Shown: positions 10,999 to 24,165, counted from the first letter of the stretch. The stretch is 64,000 nucleotides of DNA from Erigeron canadensis (GCF_010389155.1 NC_057769.1:23684735-23748734), one strand, 5' to 3'. Numbers and translations: made by a program. Notes: generated by a model not told the origin, from the letters alone.

Positions 10999-13514
10999 CT
11001 GCAATCAAAGAAATTTAACCGACTTTAGGTACCCACTTGAAGACGGATCCTTTGTGGTTAGTTAACACAGGCAGGGTATATAACCTAGGAAATGCATACA
11101 AACATGCTTTAGAATCGACATAAGCATTAACAAGCACATTATCAACAAGCATATTTGGATAAAAAGTACGAACATTCACACGGGAATTAAAGGTAACATG
11201 TCTATCAGCATTCAAATCATTCACACAAGCACGAGAATTAAAACTGTTTACAAACCCACAAGGCATTGCCTTGGAATTATTAACATTGTTTTTCAATGAT
11301 GAATTGTTCAGATCAATAGGAACTCTCTTCTTCCTATTATGACTCTTTCTCCTCCTCCTCTTCTTCTTTTCCTCAACATGCTTACTAGTGATCTTAGGTA
11401 CTAATGACTTAGCTACCCATTTAGTATCACTATTTATGCTCTTTCCACCTGTTGAATTGAAACTAAGAAGATTAGAACGATGGGAATTAGACACTTTCAT
11501 CTTGTTAGGAGCTTTTGGAGGTGGGAAAACTTCTTGCTTCTTTGGTTTAATGAAGAACCAACCATATCTATCTCTATATCTAGTTGTACCATTTGATGTA
11601 TCCTTAGTTAACAAAATTGAGCTAGATTTAGACACCTTAGGTAAAGTACTAGATTGAGAGTTAGATGGAGAAGCCTTAGGATAGTCTTTTGGAAGTTTCA
11701 CTTTGGTGTACTTAGGTCTGGGTGCGGTCTCAGCTTGTTCCTTTTTGACATGTTTAACTGGGGTAGGAACTTTTGGTTCTAATTTAATGGTCTTTGGTTC
11801 AGTCTTGACGAGTTTGGTCTTAACTCGTTCCTTTGAGTAGTATGAAGTTGGAGCTCTGAAAATTGGATTCTGAGGTTTAGATTTCTCTTTTGTTTCAACT
11901 TTGATTTTGGTAGATTCAATCTTTTTTTCTGTTTCTGAATCAAAAACATGTTCTCCCTCCATGAATATATCAAAATCATCTTTAGTGAAATCATTTGCAA
12001 AATTAAATTGCACTGGAGAGTGATTTGTTTTAGATTTTTTAAAAAGTTTTGAACAATTAGAAATCTTGGTGTCTAACTTCACATCACGGGTAGTCTCGAA
12101 AATTAGGTCAACTTGAACTGACACATCTTCGGTCTCACAAGAAAATTGAGGTGAAGTATCAACACCTATACTAGTACTAAGCTTAGGGTGAAAACTCATC
12201 AAGATTATTGCATGTGAAAAACCTATAAAAGTACCATACCAAAACTAAACTATGTGCAAGTTCGTCATAAGATAAATCAGATTGCACATAATCATCAGCT
12301 ATAGAGGTAGCTGTATCTTGACAAGTACATTCAAGCGAATCAGTGAAGGTCTGAGTGGAGGAATTTGTAGATGGAACACAAGTAGTTTGGGTTGAATGTT
12401 CTACTAAATCAATTAGGTCAGTTTGAGTAGAAGCATTCTCACAAACTTTCTTAGCATGTACAACAACTAATTTATCCTCTGAATATGGACTTTGAGACTT
12501 GAGATGATCAATGACATTTTTTTGAGAATCCACATTTTGTTGTAAACCTTCTATTTGTTTTTCCAAAAATGTTGATGAAATATACATTTTAGTTGGTTTA
12601 GGTGGAGGACAAACAGATTCTTGGTTTTGAAAATTCGATGCAATTTCTTCCAATTTAAAAATTGAAGACTCTTTTGTTTCGTAAGAAGCATTTAGAGCAT
12701 CATAATTAACCAAAAATTTATCTTTTGGTTTCTCAACTTCATCGGTCTCAGATTCGTTATCCATAGGACGAATAAATTGTGGTACCATACCAAGTCGAAG
12801 AAATTTTTCATCATACAAAGGTTCTATTTCATCCTTGGCTTTTTGCAATAGTGTGATATTCTCAAATCCCAACCCTAGAAGAAGATCATCTTTTGCAATT
12901 TTTGACTTGTTAAAATAGGCAGTGAAATCCAAGAAAGGGTTTTGTTCAACTTTATATAACTTTTCTTGATAGAAAAGTATATTCTTTTTAAACTCCCCAA
13001 TCTTTTTTTCAAGGTTTTCAATCTCAATGCCTTTTAAAAAACAATGATGATTTAAGTCAGAAATCTTGCTTTCGAGTTCAACATTGTTTGGTTTAGCTTC
13101 TTGAAGCTTCTTATTTAGAATATCAACATCCATTTGTCTAGCATTTGCCCGAAGCCATTCATTGGTCTTTTGAATTTCAAGATCTTGATTGGCTTTTTCA
13201 AGATCTTGAATGGTCTTTTCTAGATTATGACATTTTTGTAATAACATAGAATTAGGAGAGGCATTCAACTCACATTCTTTAACCAACACTTGGTCTTTAT
13301 ATGATTGAAAGTTTTGTTTAATAGCATCATGTTCAAAAAGTAATTTTGAATGTTCTTCAAGAAGTTTTGAAAATTTACTTTTAAACAATGAAATACTATT
13401 TTTCAACTTTTTATTTTTGTTGGCTAAAGACTTAATATAAGTTGTCAAGTTTGACAAAGTTAATCTACATGACTCTTTATCCTTAATTAATGAAAAAATA
13501 GAGTCGAGATTTAC
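10999..13514 (-). other. A1 putative intron / coiled-coil gag extension
   Basis: Without splicing this reads as an ~840-codon continuation of gag. A Lys/Glu-rich coiled-coil part (about 12700-13457) has many KxxLEEH-type heptads. A Lys/Pro-rich part (about 11700-11900) follows, and then a basic KKKRRRRKSHNRKKR patch near 11330-11375; it ends WVPKVG-stop at 11015. The 5' edge is TAG|GTAAAT (donor GT at 13514-13513). The 3' edge is TTTCTTTGATTGCAG|G (CAG at 11001-10999). Both edges fall between codons, so removal would join gag to the protease frame. A1 carries a private 5-bp deletion near 12190 that breaks the extension frame. Splicing is inferred; the extension ORF is seen directly. Confidence 0.5.
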
Positions 13515-14801
13515 CTAATCATCTGGGTACTCATCATCAGTGCTTTCTGCCTCAAAAACCTTGTCCTTGGCCAACCTTGCCATAAAGCAAACATTAGCAG
13601 AGAGATCTTCATCCTCATCATCGGAGAGCAATAGCCATTTGTCATCTTCAGCGAGCAAAGCATGTCCAGCTTCAACTTGTTTGGCTAAAAGCATCTTCTG
13701 CTTGTAGTACTCATAGTTCCGCTTTCGAGATTGCTTGCAATCAATTGCAAAATGACCAGAAATTCCACAGTTGTAGCACTTTTTGTCTGATGTTTTCCCT
13801 TTCTCAACAACTGGTTTCTCAAATCCTTCTTTCTTCTCACCATGCTTTGATCCACTTCCTTCACAATGCTCATAACTCTTTGAATGATATTGTTCCTTCT
13901 TTGGAAATGCACTTATAGAAGAGGTGCGGAGATTGTTGTTTGTTGTCCTCGCTTTGTAGAATTTCTTCTTGAAATGCTTAGTTACCGCGGCAAGAGCTTG
14001 ATATAGTTCATCTGAGACACCATCTCTTGTAGCCATCACATCATCTCCCTCCTCATCAGATGAAGAAACAACTACCATTTGCCTTTAAGAGCTTCAAAAA
14101 CCTTCTTTTCAACAATCAATGCCAAAGGATCAGAAGATACAACTTCTGGCATTTTGCTTGATGAATCTTTGTTTAGAACTTGATGTTCATTGAGTTTGAA
14201 AGATTCATGAAGATTATGGATGGTGAACTTGGTCAGATTTTGATGTTGCTTAATCTGTGATCCAAAATCTTCCCATTCTAGACCAAGAGCTTTGATGAAT
14301 TTGATGTTTAACTCAATCTCTGATTTCTTGACATTGTTCTTCCTAAGTTCATTTATGACATTGCAGAACCTACAGTAGCCAGCCTCTAGAGATTCATTTG
14401 GCAATTTGCTGAAGTTGTCAAACTAAGTCAACACATTTGTCAATCTTATTGTTGAAGTCACGTCAGATCCTTCCATTTGTGCCACCTCATCCCATATCTC
14501 CTTGGCTGTATAAAAAGAATCAACAGAACCATAGATTTCATCTGGTAGTGCTTTGTATAAGCATGATCTAGCTCTGTTATCTGCAGCTGTTTGATCTTTT
14601 TGTTCAGCATTCAAAAGATCAAGAGTGAGTATTGCACCGGTAGTGGGATGGTGATGAAAGGATGGAATCTTTAAGTAGGTGACCATTTGGTTGACATTCC
14701 ACATAGTCCATAAATCTTTTCTTCCATAGTCCATAGGAACCACGGTAGAGAACTGGAGGTCTTGTATCGGAACCTAATGCCAATGCTTCACGAGAAGCCA
14801 T
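13515..14801 (-). pseudogene. gag: A1 gag with CCHC zinc knuckle (broken)
   Basis: It starts at ATG 14801 (MASREALALGSD), about 1.2 kb of leader from the primer site once insertions are removed. The first 45 codons are one frame and the rest of the capsid-like domain (ending VTSTIRLTNVLT) is another, so a frameshift lies near 14680. A TAG follows at 14423-14425, and another frame change near 14075 precedes an acidic segment. The nucleocapsid knuckle CX2CX4HX4C is at 13736-13777. After it come KWLLLSDDEDED and VCFMA, then YPDD and TAG at 13515-13517. The first frameshift and both TAGs are shared with A2, so they predate the duplication. Gag would form the particle and bind element RNA. Confidence 0.88.
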
Positions 14802-15429
14802 TTGAACTTGATTTGATTTGAAAAATTGGATTGAATTAAGAGTTTGAAGAAAAATGGAAATTAAACTGAAATTTGATGAAATTTGGCTATGTATGAAATG
14901 ATACTGAACTTAAGAAAGTAAAGTAAATGAAATGAATTAAAAGAAACTTGTTTTGAAAATGGAAATGAAACTGACTTGAAGATGAAACGATTTTGAAATG
15001 AGACGGTCTTGAGATGAAGACCGTTTTAGAATTCTTGAATTTGAAGAAGTTTCTAAGTGATTTGGAATGATTTGGACAGAGTAACAGTATGAAATGGAAT
15101 GAAAGGAATTGAGCAAAACCAATCAAAAAGATTAGTTACCCAAGAAGATTGTTATTCCCAATCTCAACACTTCAAATATTCAATCAAACCACCCTTATGT
15201 TCAAAGAGAACTGGGACGATCTTGGTGAAGATCGTCCTAGTTTCATAAGATTGAGACGATCTTGGAAAGGATCGTCCTAGAAACATAAGGTTAAGACGAT
15301 CTTGGAGAAGATCATCTTGGATTTCTTTCCAAAACTTTCAATAACACAACAAATTCCAAGTATTTGAATTGACCAAACCAATTCAAAAGGATTAATTAGC
15401 CACAACAAACACTTCTCAATCCACAACCA
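14802..15429 (-). other. A1 5' leader, gag-proximal part
   Basis: Untranslated leader running from the primer site (27887) to gag. It is now split into three pieces: 27868-27886, 19387-19890 and this one. It matches A2 53519-54650. It contains four of the six GACGATC-type hairpins (near 15002-15023, 15215-15236, 15255-15276 and 15295-15316). The other two are near 19394-19416 and 19464-19484, beyond solo LTR D2. Confidence 0.8.
15002..15316 (-). repeat. GACGATC hairpin cluster in A1 leader
   Basis: Each unit is a short stem of the type GACGATCTT with AAGATCGTC around a 3-5 nt loop. Loop sequences and spacing differ, so this is not a simple tandem duplication. Stems carry paired or single substitutions (for example GACGGTCTT with AAGACCGT). 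The cluster is conserved in A2. Confidence 0.85.
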
Positions 15430-18400
15430 TGTAACACCCCGACTACGACGGAAACACGAGATGCCATAGAACGACATGGTACAAAAGATTAAATGGAAAA
15501 CATCTGAATTAAAGTCTTAAAACCATTCCAAATTAAACGATTACATAGTTCAAAGTAAAGTGTTAAAAATCATAACATAAGTCCAAATCCGAATAAAAGA
15601 TAAACTTGTTTGCATTACAAGTCTTCGTTCACCATGCAAACACAAAGTCCAAAAGCGGTCCATAAGCAAACCTACTGCTCTAAACCTGAAAAGCATGAAA
15701 AAAAAAGTGTCAACTACGAGAGTTGAGTGAGTTCATAGGTTTTTAACTAATACAATAAGCATATATAAACATCATCACAAAATAAATTAGGAATCACCAA
15801 TTTCCATGAACATTTCCAATTCATCCCTTGATAATCGTTCGTTCAACTCAATTTTAACCCATGTAAATAAATCCTTGTCATATGACCACAAGGGTCTAAT
15901 TCCATTATCTTAGATGAGTATATACTTGAGCCACTACTACTACCATTTTATTCAAGTCCGATTACAATCCAATAATTCAATTCATAGCACAAGCTGTCAA
16001 TCAAGTGCCGTAATATTAATAACAATGATGATAATGGGTCGTGCCATGGAGACGCCCGATTATCTTAAGGTAGTTAGAACACCCGGGGGCCAGACTAGAA
16101 GTGGAGGTTGTCACGAAGGGAACCAACCTTCCAACGGTACGCTTTGGGTGGGCGGACGAAACCTAGTTGCGCAACTAACTAACTACAGGCCTCCACTTTC
16201 GGAGTAAATAGTAGTGTACCGAACGCCGCGGTTTGACAGAACTCAAGCTCATCACATAAATTCTTTATTAACATTTCATACTCATATATCAAGAATCATT
16301 TCATATAACAAACTTTCTTTCAAGAAACATTGCATATATATAGAAGGTAGTTTCATTTATCATGCTTTTCACCCCGAAAGTAAAACACATAAAAGAGTTT
16401 GAAAGGGGGCTATGACTCACTTGATTTAAGAGTAATGGGGGCTGATCAAATACGAGATGTGCGCTTAGTGGTGTCGTCCCTCAAGCAAGCCTAGACCATG
16501 GTATTCAAATATACACAACGTAAGTGCGTGTTACATGAACTAGTGAACTAGATCATGAGATTTATGCTAGTAGGCTTGCCTATCTTTGGTTGTTACTTAA
16601 TTATGGAATCAAAGTGTATTATGATGTTCAAGATGTTTGGTTAAATTGGAATTGATGGTAAGAGTAGTTTTTGCGTTAAGCGTTTTTGCGCGTTTGTTGG
16701 AATTTCGGTAATTCGGCTTTGATTCGCGAGATTTCTTTTGCACACTTTGCTTTGTACTATTATTTGATATTGGTACAGTAGTATTTTGGATTTTAAAATA
16801 TATTTTCTGATTTATATTAATTTCCTTGATTTATTATTATTTAATTAATTATTTATTCCATTTATTCCTTAATTAATTAAATAGTTCCTTATAATTATTC
16901 TTAGGTTCTTAAATTACCTTTAAAATTTATAGATAATTATATTTTGATTATCTACTGAGTATTATGCTTTTAAACTTGTAATATTATTTATTTATTTATT
17001 TATTTAAGCTTTATTACTTATTTATTTAATAATAGTGATTAATTAGTGATTTTTAACTTAGTTAGTTATTCTTAAATTATGTAAAACTTGGTTCTTTCCT
17101 TGAAATTACTTTTCTCCAGTAGGTTTAAGTTATTTTAATCCTACTTATGTGATTTTGTCCAAGTTCATGATTTATATAATTTATTATTGATTTATTTATT
17201 CCTTAAAATCCCTTTTAAATTCATTAAATTATAAAAACACTTAGAAATCATCACAAGAGCTTTTGTCTAAAATCCCAGGCCCTTTTTAGGCAACTTTTAT
17301 CAAATAAAATTTGTAACCATTCAATCTCTCTTGTGTTCTTATAATTTGAGGACTTTTAAACATAAAATCGTTTACCGAAATAGTGATTTTTGCCTCATTT
17401 CTCAACCAATTTAAATGCTTCAAAAGGGATTTTTGTTCTTATTTCATTTTTTCCAGAATGTCCATCATATTTTTATGACCTAAGTCGTGATTGTGATGGT
17501 GGTGTGCTATGTGCAATTTTGTGCTTTCGGTTGGTGATTATTTGACCCGAAAAGACTATTTTTGAGCTTATTCTTGCCATGCATCAAATGACTTGAGTTT
17601 TATACTTTTAATATGTCATATTTCCAGTATGTTCATCACATTTTCAAGGTCATATAGTTATGGTGCATGTGTGTGCTCAAAATGCATTTTAACAAGTTTT
17701 CGGTTTTCGATTTCAAGCCTATTTTGCCTTGTTTGGTTCCATAATCATATTTTTGTTATTACCATAATTTTTCCAGAATATTAACTTTGATTTTTAACAC
17801 ATTTTTCACTTATGACAAGCCTAGCTTCATCTCATAATCCAAACAATAATCCAACCTTCTTAAATCTAGCATATATGCACTTAAATCAATACTTTTTAAC
17901 ATAAAGCTTTAACTATCAAAAATCCATCAACATAAAAATATATTTTCATGAAATATTCCAGAAATATATATACAAATATTTATACATCATGTTCATCTTT
18001 TTATATAAAAAGTTACTTTACAATCTATCAACACATATCCACCTTTTTGATGCTAGCTTTTATAGATCCAACACTTTATCAATAAAATCTATATTTTTAT
18101 AAATATTTCCAGAAATATTACTTTCATAATATGCATGAATATAGCCATCTTTCAAAGGAAAAATCACATCAAAGACTATTAAACTTATATCCACACTTTT
18201 GGGTCTTAAACTAGTTGAATCCTTGGATCTTTCTTCATGGATTCAACATGCATGAGCATGGAAAGAAAGATCCTATCAACTTTGCCCTCATCAAGTGTAT
18301 ATTCAAAAGAAAACATGAAGAAAACACAATCTTTTGATAAAACCTTTTTAATATAAACAAGAACAAGATTAAACTAGTAAAGAGATGAAGATATATACCC

Positions 18401-19381
18401 TTGAAGAACACTTTTGAAGATGGATATAGTGCAGATTTTCGTGGCTAATATGGCCTCCAACAATCCCTATTCAAGCCCTAACACAACCCTTAAACTATGC
18501 TTGAATCAATCCTTTATTAATCTAGTCTAAACCCTTATTATTAGTAGTTGTTTATATGAGTTTTGTGGGTGTTCTTACTCACTTGTGGCTGCTGAAAATG
18601 AAGAGAAAAAGAGAGAGGAAGAAGAGTTTTTGGAGAGTGAATAATGACTAGTGTGTGTAAAATGTGAGGAGTGTGTTTTGTGTGAGTTTCAAGAGAGAGT
18701 TGGAAGATGTAATATTCAAAAATGTGGAGTGTGTGAGGGGGGAAAGAGGCCGGCCAAAAGGAGGGGGGGAAAAGGGAGAGACACTTTTTTTTTTTATAAA
18801 AATTTTGTTGTATAAGTATAAGTGTAGGTATATGTTAAGTGTGGATTTAATTTGTAAGTGTTTTGTTAGTAAAATGTAAGTAATTGGTTGTTTTAGTTAG
18901 GAATATGTATATATGTGTATAAGTCATGTATATTTATGTGTGTGGATATATTTTTGTATTTTTAGTTGGTTACATAGGTCATTGGTTGTAAATTTGTATT
19001 AATTTTTAAGCTTATATGCTTACTTATTAAGTTTTCGACGCTTTTACGTACATAATGTTTCCACTTATATTTTTAGTTGAAAATTTTACTTATCATGATC
19101 ATATCCTCTTGATTTGGTTTTATTTTTGATTTGTTGGGCATTCCATAGGAATTTTGATTGGTATCTCAATTTGCGAGTCTTAAGCTATTATTATCGTATC
19201 GATTGATCACCTCTAAAAATTTTTGTTCCGAGGTATTTTCATTAGGAAATTCTTTTACATATCATTAGCTTTAGATTACTAATTTGGGGCATTACCTACT
19301 AGCTTCAAGTATAACTATGGCTTGCGGGAATGTAGACAATGTAACTAGCACATATATAATATTAAAAGTACGGTTGTTACA
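15430..19381 (-). mobile_element. Solo LTR D2 (3,952 bp)
   Basis: Read on the minus strand it begins TGTAACAACCGTAC and ends CGGGGTGTTACA, like D1. It is flanked by the 5-bp duplication AACCA (15425-15429 and 19382-19386). The empty site is intact in A2 near 54020-54030. No internal retrotransposon domain is found. On the minus strand a CT-rich leader-like zone (about 18590-18640, after TTTTTATAAAA near 18790) and a GC-rich block (about 16030-16240) stand out. Short ORFs inside look like chance. It inserted between the second and third A1 leader hairpins counted from the primer-site end. Confidence 0.88.
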
Positions 19382-19386
19382 AACCA

Positions 19387-19890
19387 CTTGCCAGAACGAC
19401 CTTGTGAGGATCGTCCTATAAGCCACAAAACACTGAAATGTAAGTTGACAATATGAAGACTAAGACAGTCTTGTGAAGATCGTCCTTGAGTCATCTTCAA
19501 CATCAACATCGCAGTTTCAACAGAGAACTCCATTGATGACTTAACAAAAGCTTCAATTTCTTTCAAATTACTAGGAGTTATGACTTGAAATAACTTGCAA
19601 AAGTTTGTTTTCACCTCTGCAACAAATCCTTAAACAAAATTCAGCAAAAAACACAACAGAATCAAATCCCAAATTTTAGCGCCAAAAACTAAAAAATTCA
19701 ATCTCGAGTTATAGATTGAATTGGAACTTGAAACTTGACAGGATTATGTTTTAGACTATCAGGAATCTATTGGTGAACAAAAATCTATGATTTTATGTGA
19801 TTTGAGCGGTGAAATATAATGAAACAGGGGACGGATAGAAAAATGGTTTTCGAATTTAATTTTTGATGAATTTGAGATCGAATTCAGTTA
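19387..19890 (-). other. A1 5' leader, middle part
   Basis: Leader sequence between D2 and B1, colinear with A2 53519-54025. It holds two hairpins of the GACGATC set. No conserved coding signal is seen. Confidence 0.75.
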
Positions 19891-19895
19891 TGGAT

Positions 19896-20703
19896 TGTTA
19901 GGTCCAGTTTAAGCTAAACTGGAGCTCTCCAGCGACATCTGGAGAGCATGCAGAATTGTCCGAAATATTAGAAGTCCAGTTGCATTGTACAGGTTTAGCA
20001 ACTGATGACTTCCTTCAGTTGAGATCAGAAGACTAGAATCTGAAGACCTTCCAGTTGAAGTCAAAGACAACAAATGGAAGACAGAGATTGGCAATGGCAG
20101 CGAAGCCCAGTTGACAATCTACCAGATCAATCAACTGGAGAATCCTCCAGTGTAAATGCTCTTACAAAGCTTTACACTGATTACGAGGAGGACCTTTTTA
20201 CTCTACATCCTTTTAACCGGGCAATGATATTGTCTTTGGATAAAGGTGCAAGGATGTAGAAAGGTTGAATAAAGTAAAATTTTGTCTTACTTTATTTAGC
20301 ACACACAAAGGATTATTTAAACAATACTTTTGTGTGCTGTCAACCATATTTGTACGTCGAAGTTGAGATTCCCATGCTCAATCTTCGACTATAAATAGAG
20401 GTCCTTGCACAAGCATTTTCAACAACTTTTGCAAATACATATATTCTGCAATTTTAGTGAACTTGTGCAATATTCTCTCAATCGCAAAAAGGAACATTTC
20501 ACAACTCTAAGTGTTTCGATTGTTTAGGAGAATTTCCAAGTTTAGATCAATTGTAATTCATGGGTTGTTAGGATATTTACATTCATGTATTATCTTAGTT
20601 CCGCAACAACCTTGTATTTTATTTAATCAATCAATAAATAAATACACTTGAAAATTACATATTGTCTCACCAGTTTATATACTTGTCATTTATATTATTG
20701 CAG
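19896..20703 (+). repeat. B1 5' LTR, 3' end deleted
   Basis: It starts TGTTAGGTCCAG and aligns with the first ~805 bp of the B2 LTR, then is fused to gag sequence at CAGT. Two inverted repeats open the LTR: CCAGTTTA with TAAACTGG, and CTCTCCAG with CTGGAGAG. Confidence 0.9.
20356..20401 (+). promoter_or_regulatory. B LTR promoter: inverted repeat abutting TATA box
   Basis: Arms GTCGAAGTTGAG and CTCAATCTTCGAC pair almost perfectly, and the second arm runs straight into CTATAAATAGAGG. The same arrangement occurs in B2, in the B1 3' LTR (about 27356-27400) and in B3 (about 53015-53055). TATA position in the LTR fits the U3/R boundary. Confidence 0.7.
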
Positions 20704-23700
20704 TTTCTTCATCCAGTTCTACACCCAGTCAAGCACCTGGGACTTCACAAAAGAAGTCTAGTGGACCCATCAAGAAAAGATGGGTTCACAAAAACAACTA
20801 ATCACTTACTTGGGTGTGCAGGGCGATCGAAAGAAGAATATTTGGTATCTGGACAGCGCAGCTGGCCGGACTATGACCGGATGTAAGCCCCTGCTGGAAG
20901 AGTTCACTGTCTGCGATGGACCAGCAGTGACATTTGGTAATGATGGAAGTGGGAAAACTGAAGGATATGGTGTTGTTGACAATGGGCAGATCCAGTTCAC
21001 AAGAGTTGCATTTGTCAATGGTTTGAAATATAACCTGATAAGTGTCAGTCAACTTTGTGATGATGGATATAGGGTACTGTTCGACATTGCTCAAGCTTTA
21101 TTTTTAACAAGGATTGGAAAGTAGTTATGATTGTACCAAGAAAAGGGAATGTGTACATCATGGACATGGATCCTGCTCCAAAAGAGCATTGTTTCTATGT
21201 CAAGGCTGATGAGGACACCAACTGGTTGTGGCATAAACGGCTATCCCATCTTAATTTCAAAAATATCAACAAATTGTCAAGGAAACAACTGGTTGATGAG
21301 ATACCTTTGTTCTCCTTTAAAAAGGAGAAGCCATGTCCAGGGTGTGAAATGGGCAAAAAGAAAAGAGCCAGTTTCAAGACCAGGCAGAATTTCAGTATCA
21401 CTGAACCTCTTCACATGCTTCATATGGATCTCTTTGGTCCAGTGAATGTTCAAACTAAAGCTGGTAAGAGATACACTTTAGTTGTGGTCGATGAATACAC
21501 CAGATTTTGTTGGGTGGTATTTATCAGATCAAAGAGTGATGCACCTGGTGAAATTATCTCTCTCATCAAGCGAATTGAACTCAAGTATACCAAGAAAGTG
21601 TGTCAGTTGCGAAGTGATAACGGTACAGAATTCATGAATAAAGAATTGGAGACATTTTGCACTAACACTGGCGTTTCTCAAAACTTTTCGTCAGCTCGCT
21701 CTCCAGAACAAAATGGTGTGGTTGAAAGGAAGAATCGCACATTGATTGAAGCTGCCAGAAGTATGTTATCTGAATCTGGTCTTCCCACCTGTTTTTGGGC
21801 TGAAGCTGTGGCAACTGCTTGTCACACCCAAAACCGGTCAGTTTATGTCAAGAGACACAGGAAGACTGCCTATGAAGTCCTCAGGAATCGTAAACCAAAT
21901 ATTGGATACTTCCATGTATTTGGTTGTCCAGTTTACATTTTAAACGATTCCAGTCAGTTGGGAAAATTTGATGCAAAAGCTGACGAAGGTGTCTTTGTGG
22001 GGTATTCAGATATTAGAAAAGCCTATAGAGTTTATAATTATAGACTCTAAAAGGTACATGAGACAATTCATGTCACATTCGATGAATCAAATGAAGCAAT
22101 CAACAAAAGACCAACCCTTGATTTATCTTCAGTTGTCCCAGTTGATTTTGGTGTATCTGATCGGGTTCATCAATCAGTTAGTACACCAGAAAATGTTTCC
22201 AGACCTCAAGTCTTGGAACCAGTTAAGGAAAAGAAGAATTTTAGTGACACCTCATTTTATCCTTCTATTAGTTTTAATCTACCTAAAAAACTGGTAATTG
22301 GATCTGATGTACGTGCCACAACAACATCAGAACCAGTTCAAGCTTCTCCAGTTCTTCAAGATATACCTGTGTTTGAAGAAAATCATGTTAACTCTTCAGT
22401 TGACACTGATGGTTAAGTTGAAGTAGTTTGGACTGATCCTCCTCTAGTTGCTGCATCTGTTGGAGATCGTCAGGTGTCTTGCATTGATGTTGTAATATAT
22501 CAACCTTGTCAATACACTAAATGGACTGCTGCTCATCCCATAGAGCAGATTATTGGCAATCCAGATAGTGGGGTTCAGACTAGAAGAGCCACAAGTGATC
22601 AATGCGTGAACGTCACCTTCTTATCACTGATTGAACCGAAGAAGATTGACGAGGCTATGGCAGATCCAAGCTGGGTTGAAGCTATGCAAGAAGAACTCAA
22701 CCAGTTCGAAAGGAACAATGTTTGGGAGCTTGTTCCTTGTCCTCCAGGGTTAAAGAGAGAACCCATTGGAACGAGGTGGGTCTACCGGAACAAGATGGAT
22801 GAGGATGGCAACGTTATAAGAAACAAAGCAAGATTGGTTGCCAAGGGTTATTGTCAAGCAGAAGGTGTTGATTTCGATGAAACTTTTGCTCCAGTTGCAA
22901 GACTTGAAGCCATCAGAATTTTCTTGGCTTATGCTGCTCACTTGCAATTCAAGGTCTTCCAGATGGATGTAAAAAGTGCGTTCCTGAATGGCACATTGGA
23001 AGAAGAAGTGTATATTACGCAGACTCCAGGCTTCATAAATGAAAAGCATCCACATTGGGTATATAGACTGAACAAAGCTTTGTATGGTCTTCGACAAGCC
23101 CCAAGAGCCTGGTATGATACTCTAACTAAACATCTTCTCAAAAATGGTTTTCAAAGAGGTGCAATAGATAATACCTTGTTCATCTTGAAAGAAAAAGGAA
23201 ATATCTTGTTGGTACAAATTTATGTTGATGATATTATATTCGGGTCAACTGATGATGTAATGTGTAAAAGGTTTTCGAAAATTATGTCTCAAGAATATGA
23301 GATGAGTTTAATGGGTGAATTAACATTTTTCTTGGGTTTACAAATCAAACAAACCATGGATGGTATTTTTATTAACCAATAAAAATATGTCAGAGATTTG
23401 TTAAGAAAATACAAATATGATTCTGTCCCATCAAAAACCACACCTATTTCAGCTCCATTAAATTTGGACTCTGACCCAAATGGCAAACTAGTGGACCAAA
23501 AAGAATATCGTGGAATGGTTGGTTCATTGATGTATTTAACTGCCAGTCGACCAGATATAATGTTTGCAACATGTTTATGTGCCAGATTTACAGCAAATCC
23601 AAAAGAATCACACTTGCATGCTGTTAAACGCATTTTCAGGTACCTGAAAGGGTGCCCTAGCCTTGGTCTTTGGTATCCCAAAGGCTCAGGGTTAGATCTA

Positions 23701-24165
23701 ATGGGTTATTCAGATTCAGATCATGCAGGTTGTAAGATTGATAGAAAATCCACAACTGGTGGATGTCACTTCCTAGGGGGAAAACTGCTGAGTTGGTCCA
23801 GTAAGAAGCAGACCTCGGTCTCAATGTCTACTGCTGAGGCAGAATACATTTCTGCGGCCAGTTGCTGTGCCCAGATTCTCTGGATCAAAAACCAGTTGCT
23901 TGATTATGGTATGAAATTCACAAGAACCCCAATCTTTTGTGACAACACCAGTGCAATTGCTATATCTCACAACCCAGTGATGCACTCAAAGACAAAGCAT
24001 ATTGATATTAGGTATCACTTCATTCGTGATCATGTTATGAAAGGAGACATTGAAATACATTTCATCCCCACTGATAAACAGTTAGCTGATGTTTTTACAA
24101 AACCTCTTGATGAGAAAACTTTTAAACATCTCATCAGTGAACTGGGTATGTTAAATCCTTATTAA
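20704..24165 (+). pseudogene. pol: B1 gag end plus pol (broken)
   Basis: The first ~95 bp are the last codons of gag, ending WVHKNN-TAA (stop 20799-20801). Pol is in the -1 frame: protease region (LDSAAGRTMTG, not the usual DSG), pre-integrase (KRLSHLNFKN), integrase with [14 protein letters not shown] and NGVVERKNR, and RT with YVDD at 23221-23232. RNase H has YSDSDHAGCKIDRKST, and the polyprotein ends GMLNPY at 24165. Breaks: a frameshift near 21100-21125 and stops at 22048 (expected CAA), about 22413 and 23380 (expected GAA). An acceptor-like CTAAT...TGTGCAG|G ends at 20821. Function if intact: processing, reverse transcription and integration of B. Confidence 0.9.

Noticed and set aside
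15914..16402. ORFs of 97 and 62 codons in solo LTR D2
   Set aside because: No homology recognised, LTR context, no conserved counterpart in D1.
20791..20830. Classical -1 slippery site for family B gag-pol
   Set aside because: The nearest candidate is an imperfect CAAAAAC in B1 that is not kept in B2 (CAACAAT), and no clear downstream pseudoknot was found. Not excluded, but weaker than the splice-site pattern.
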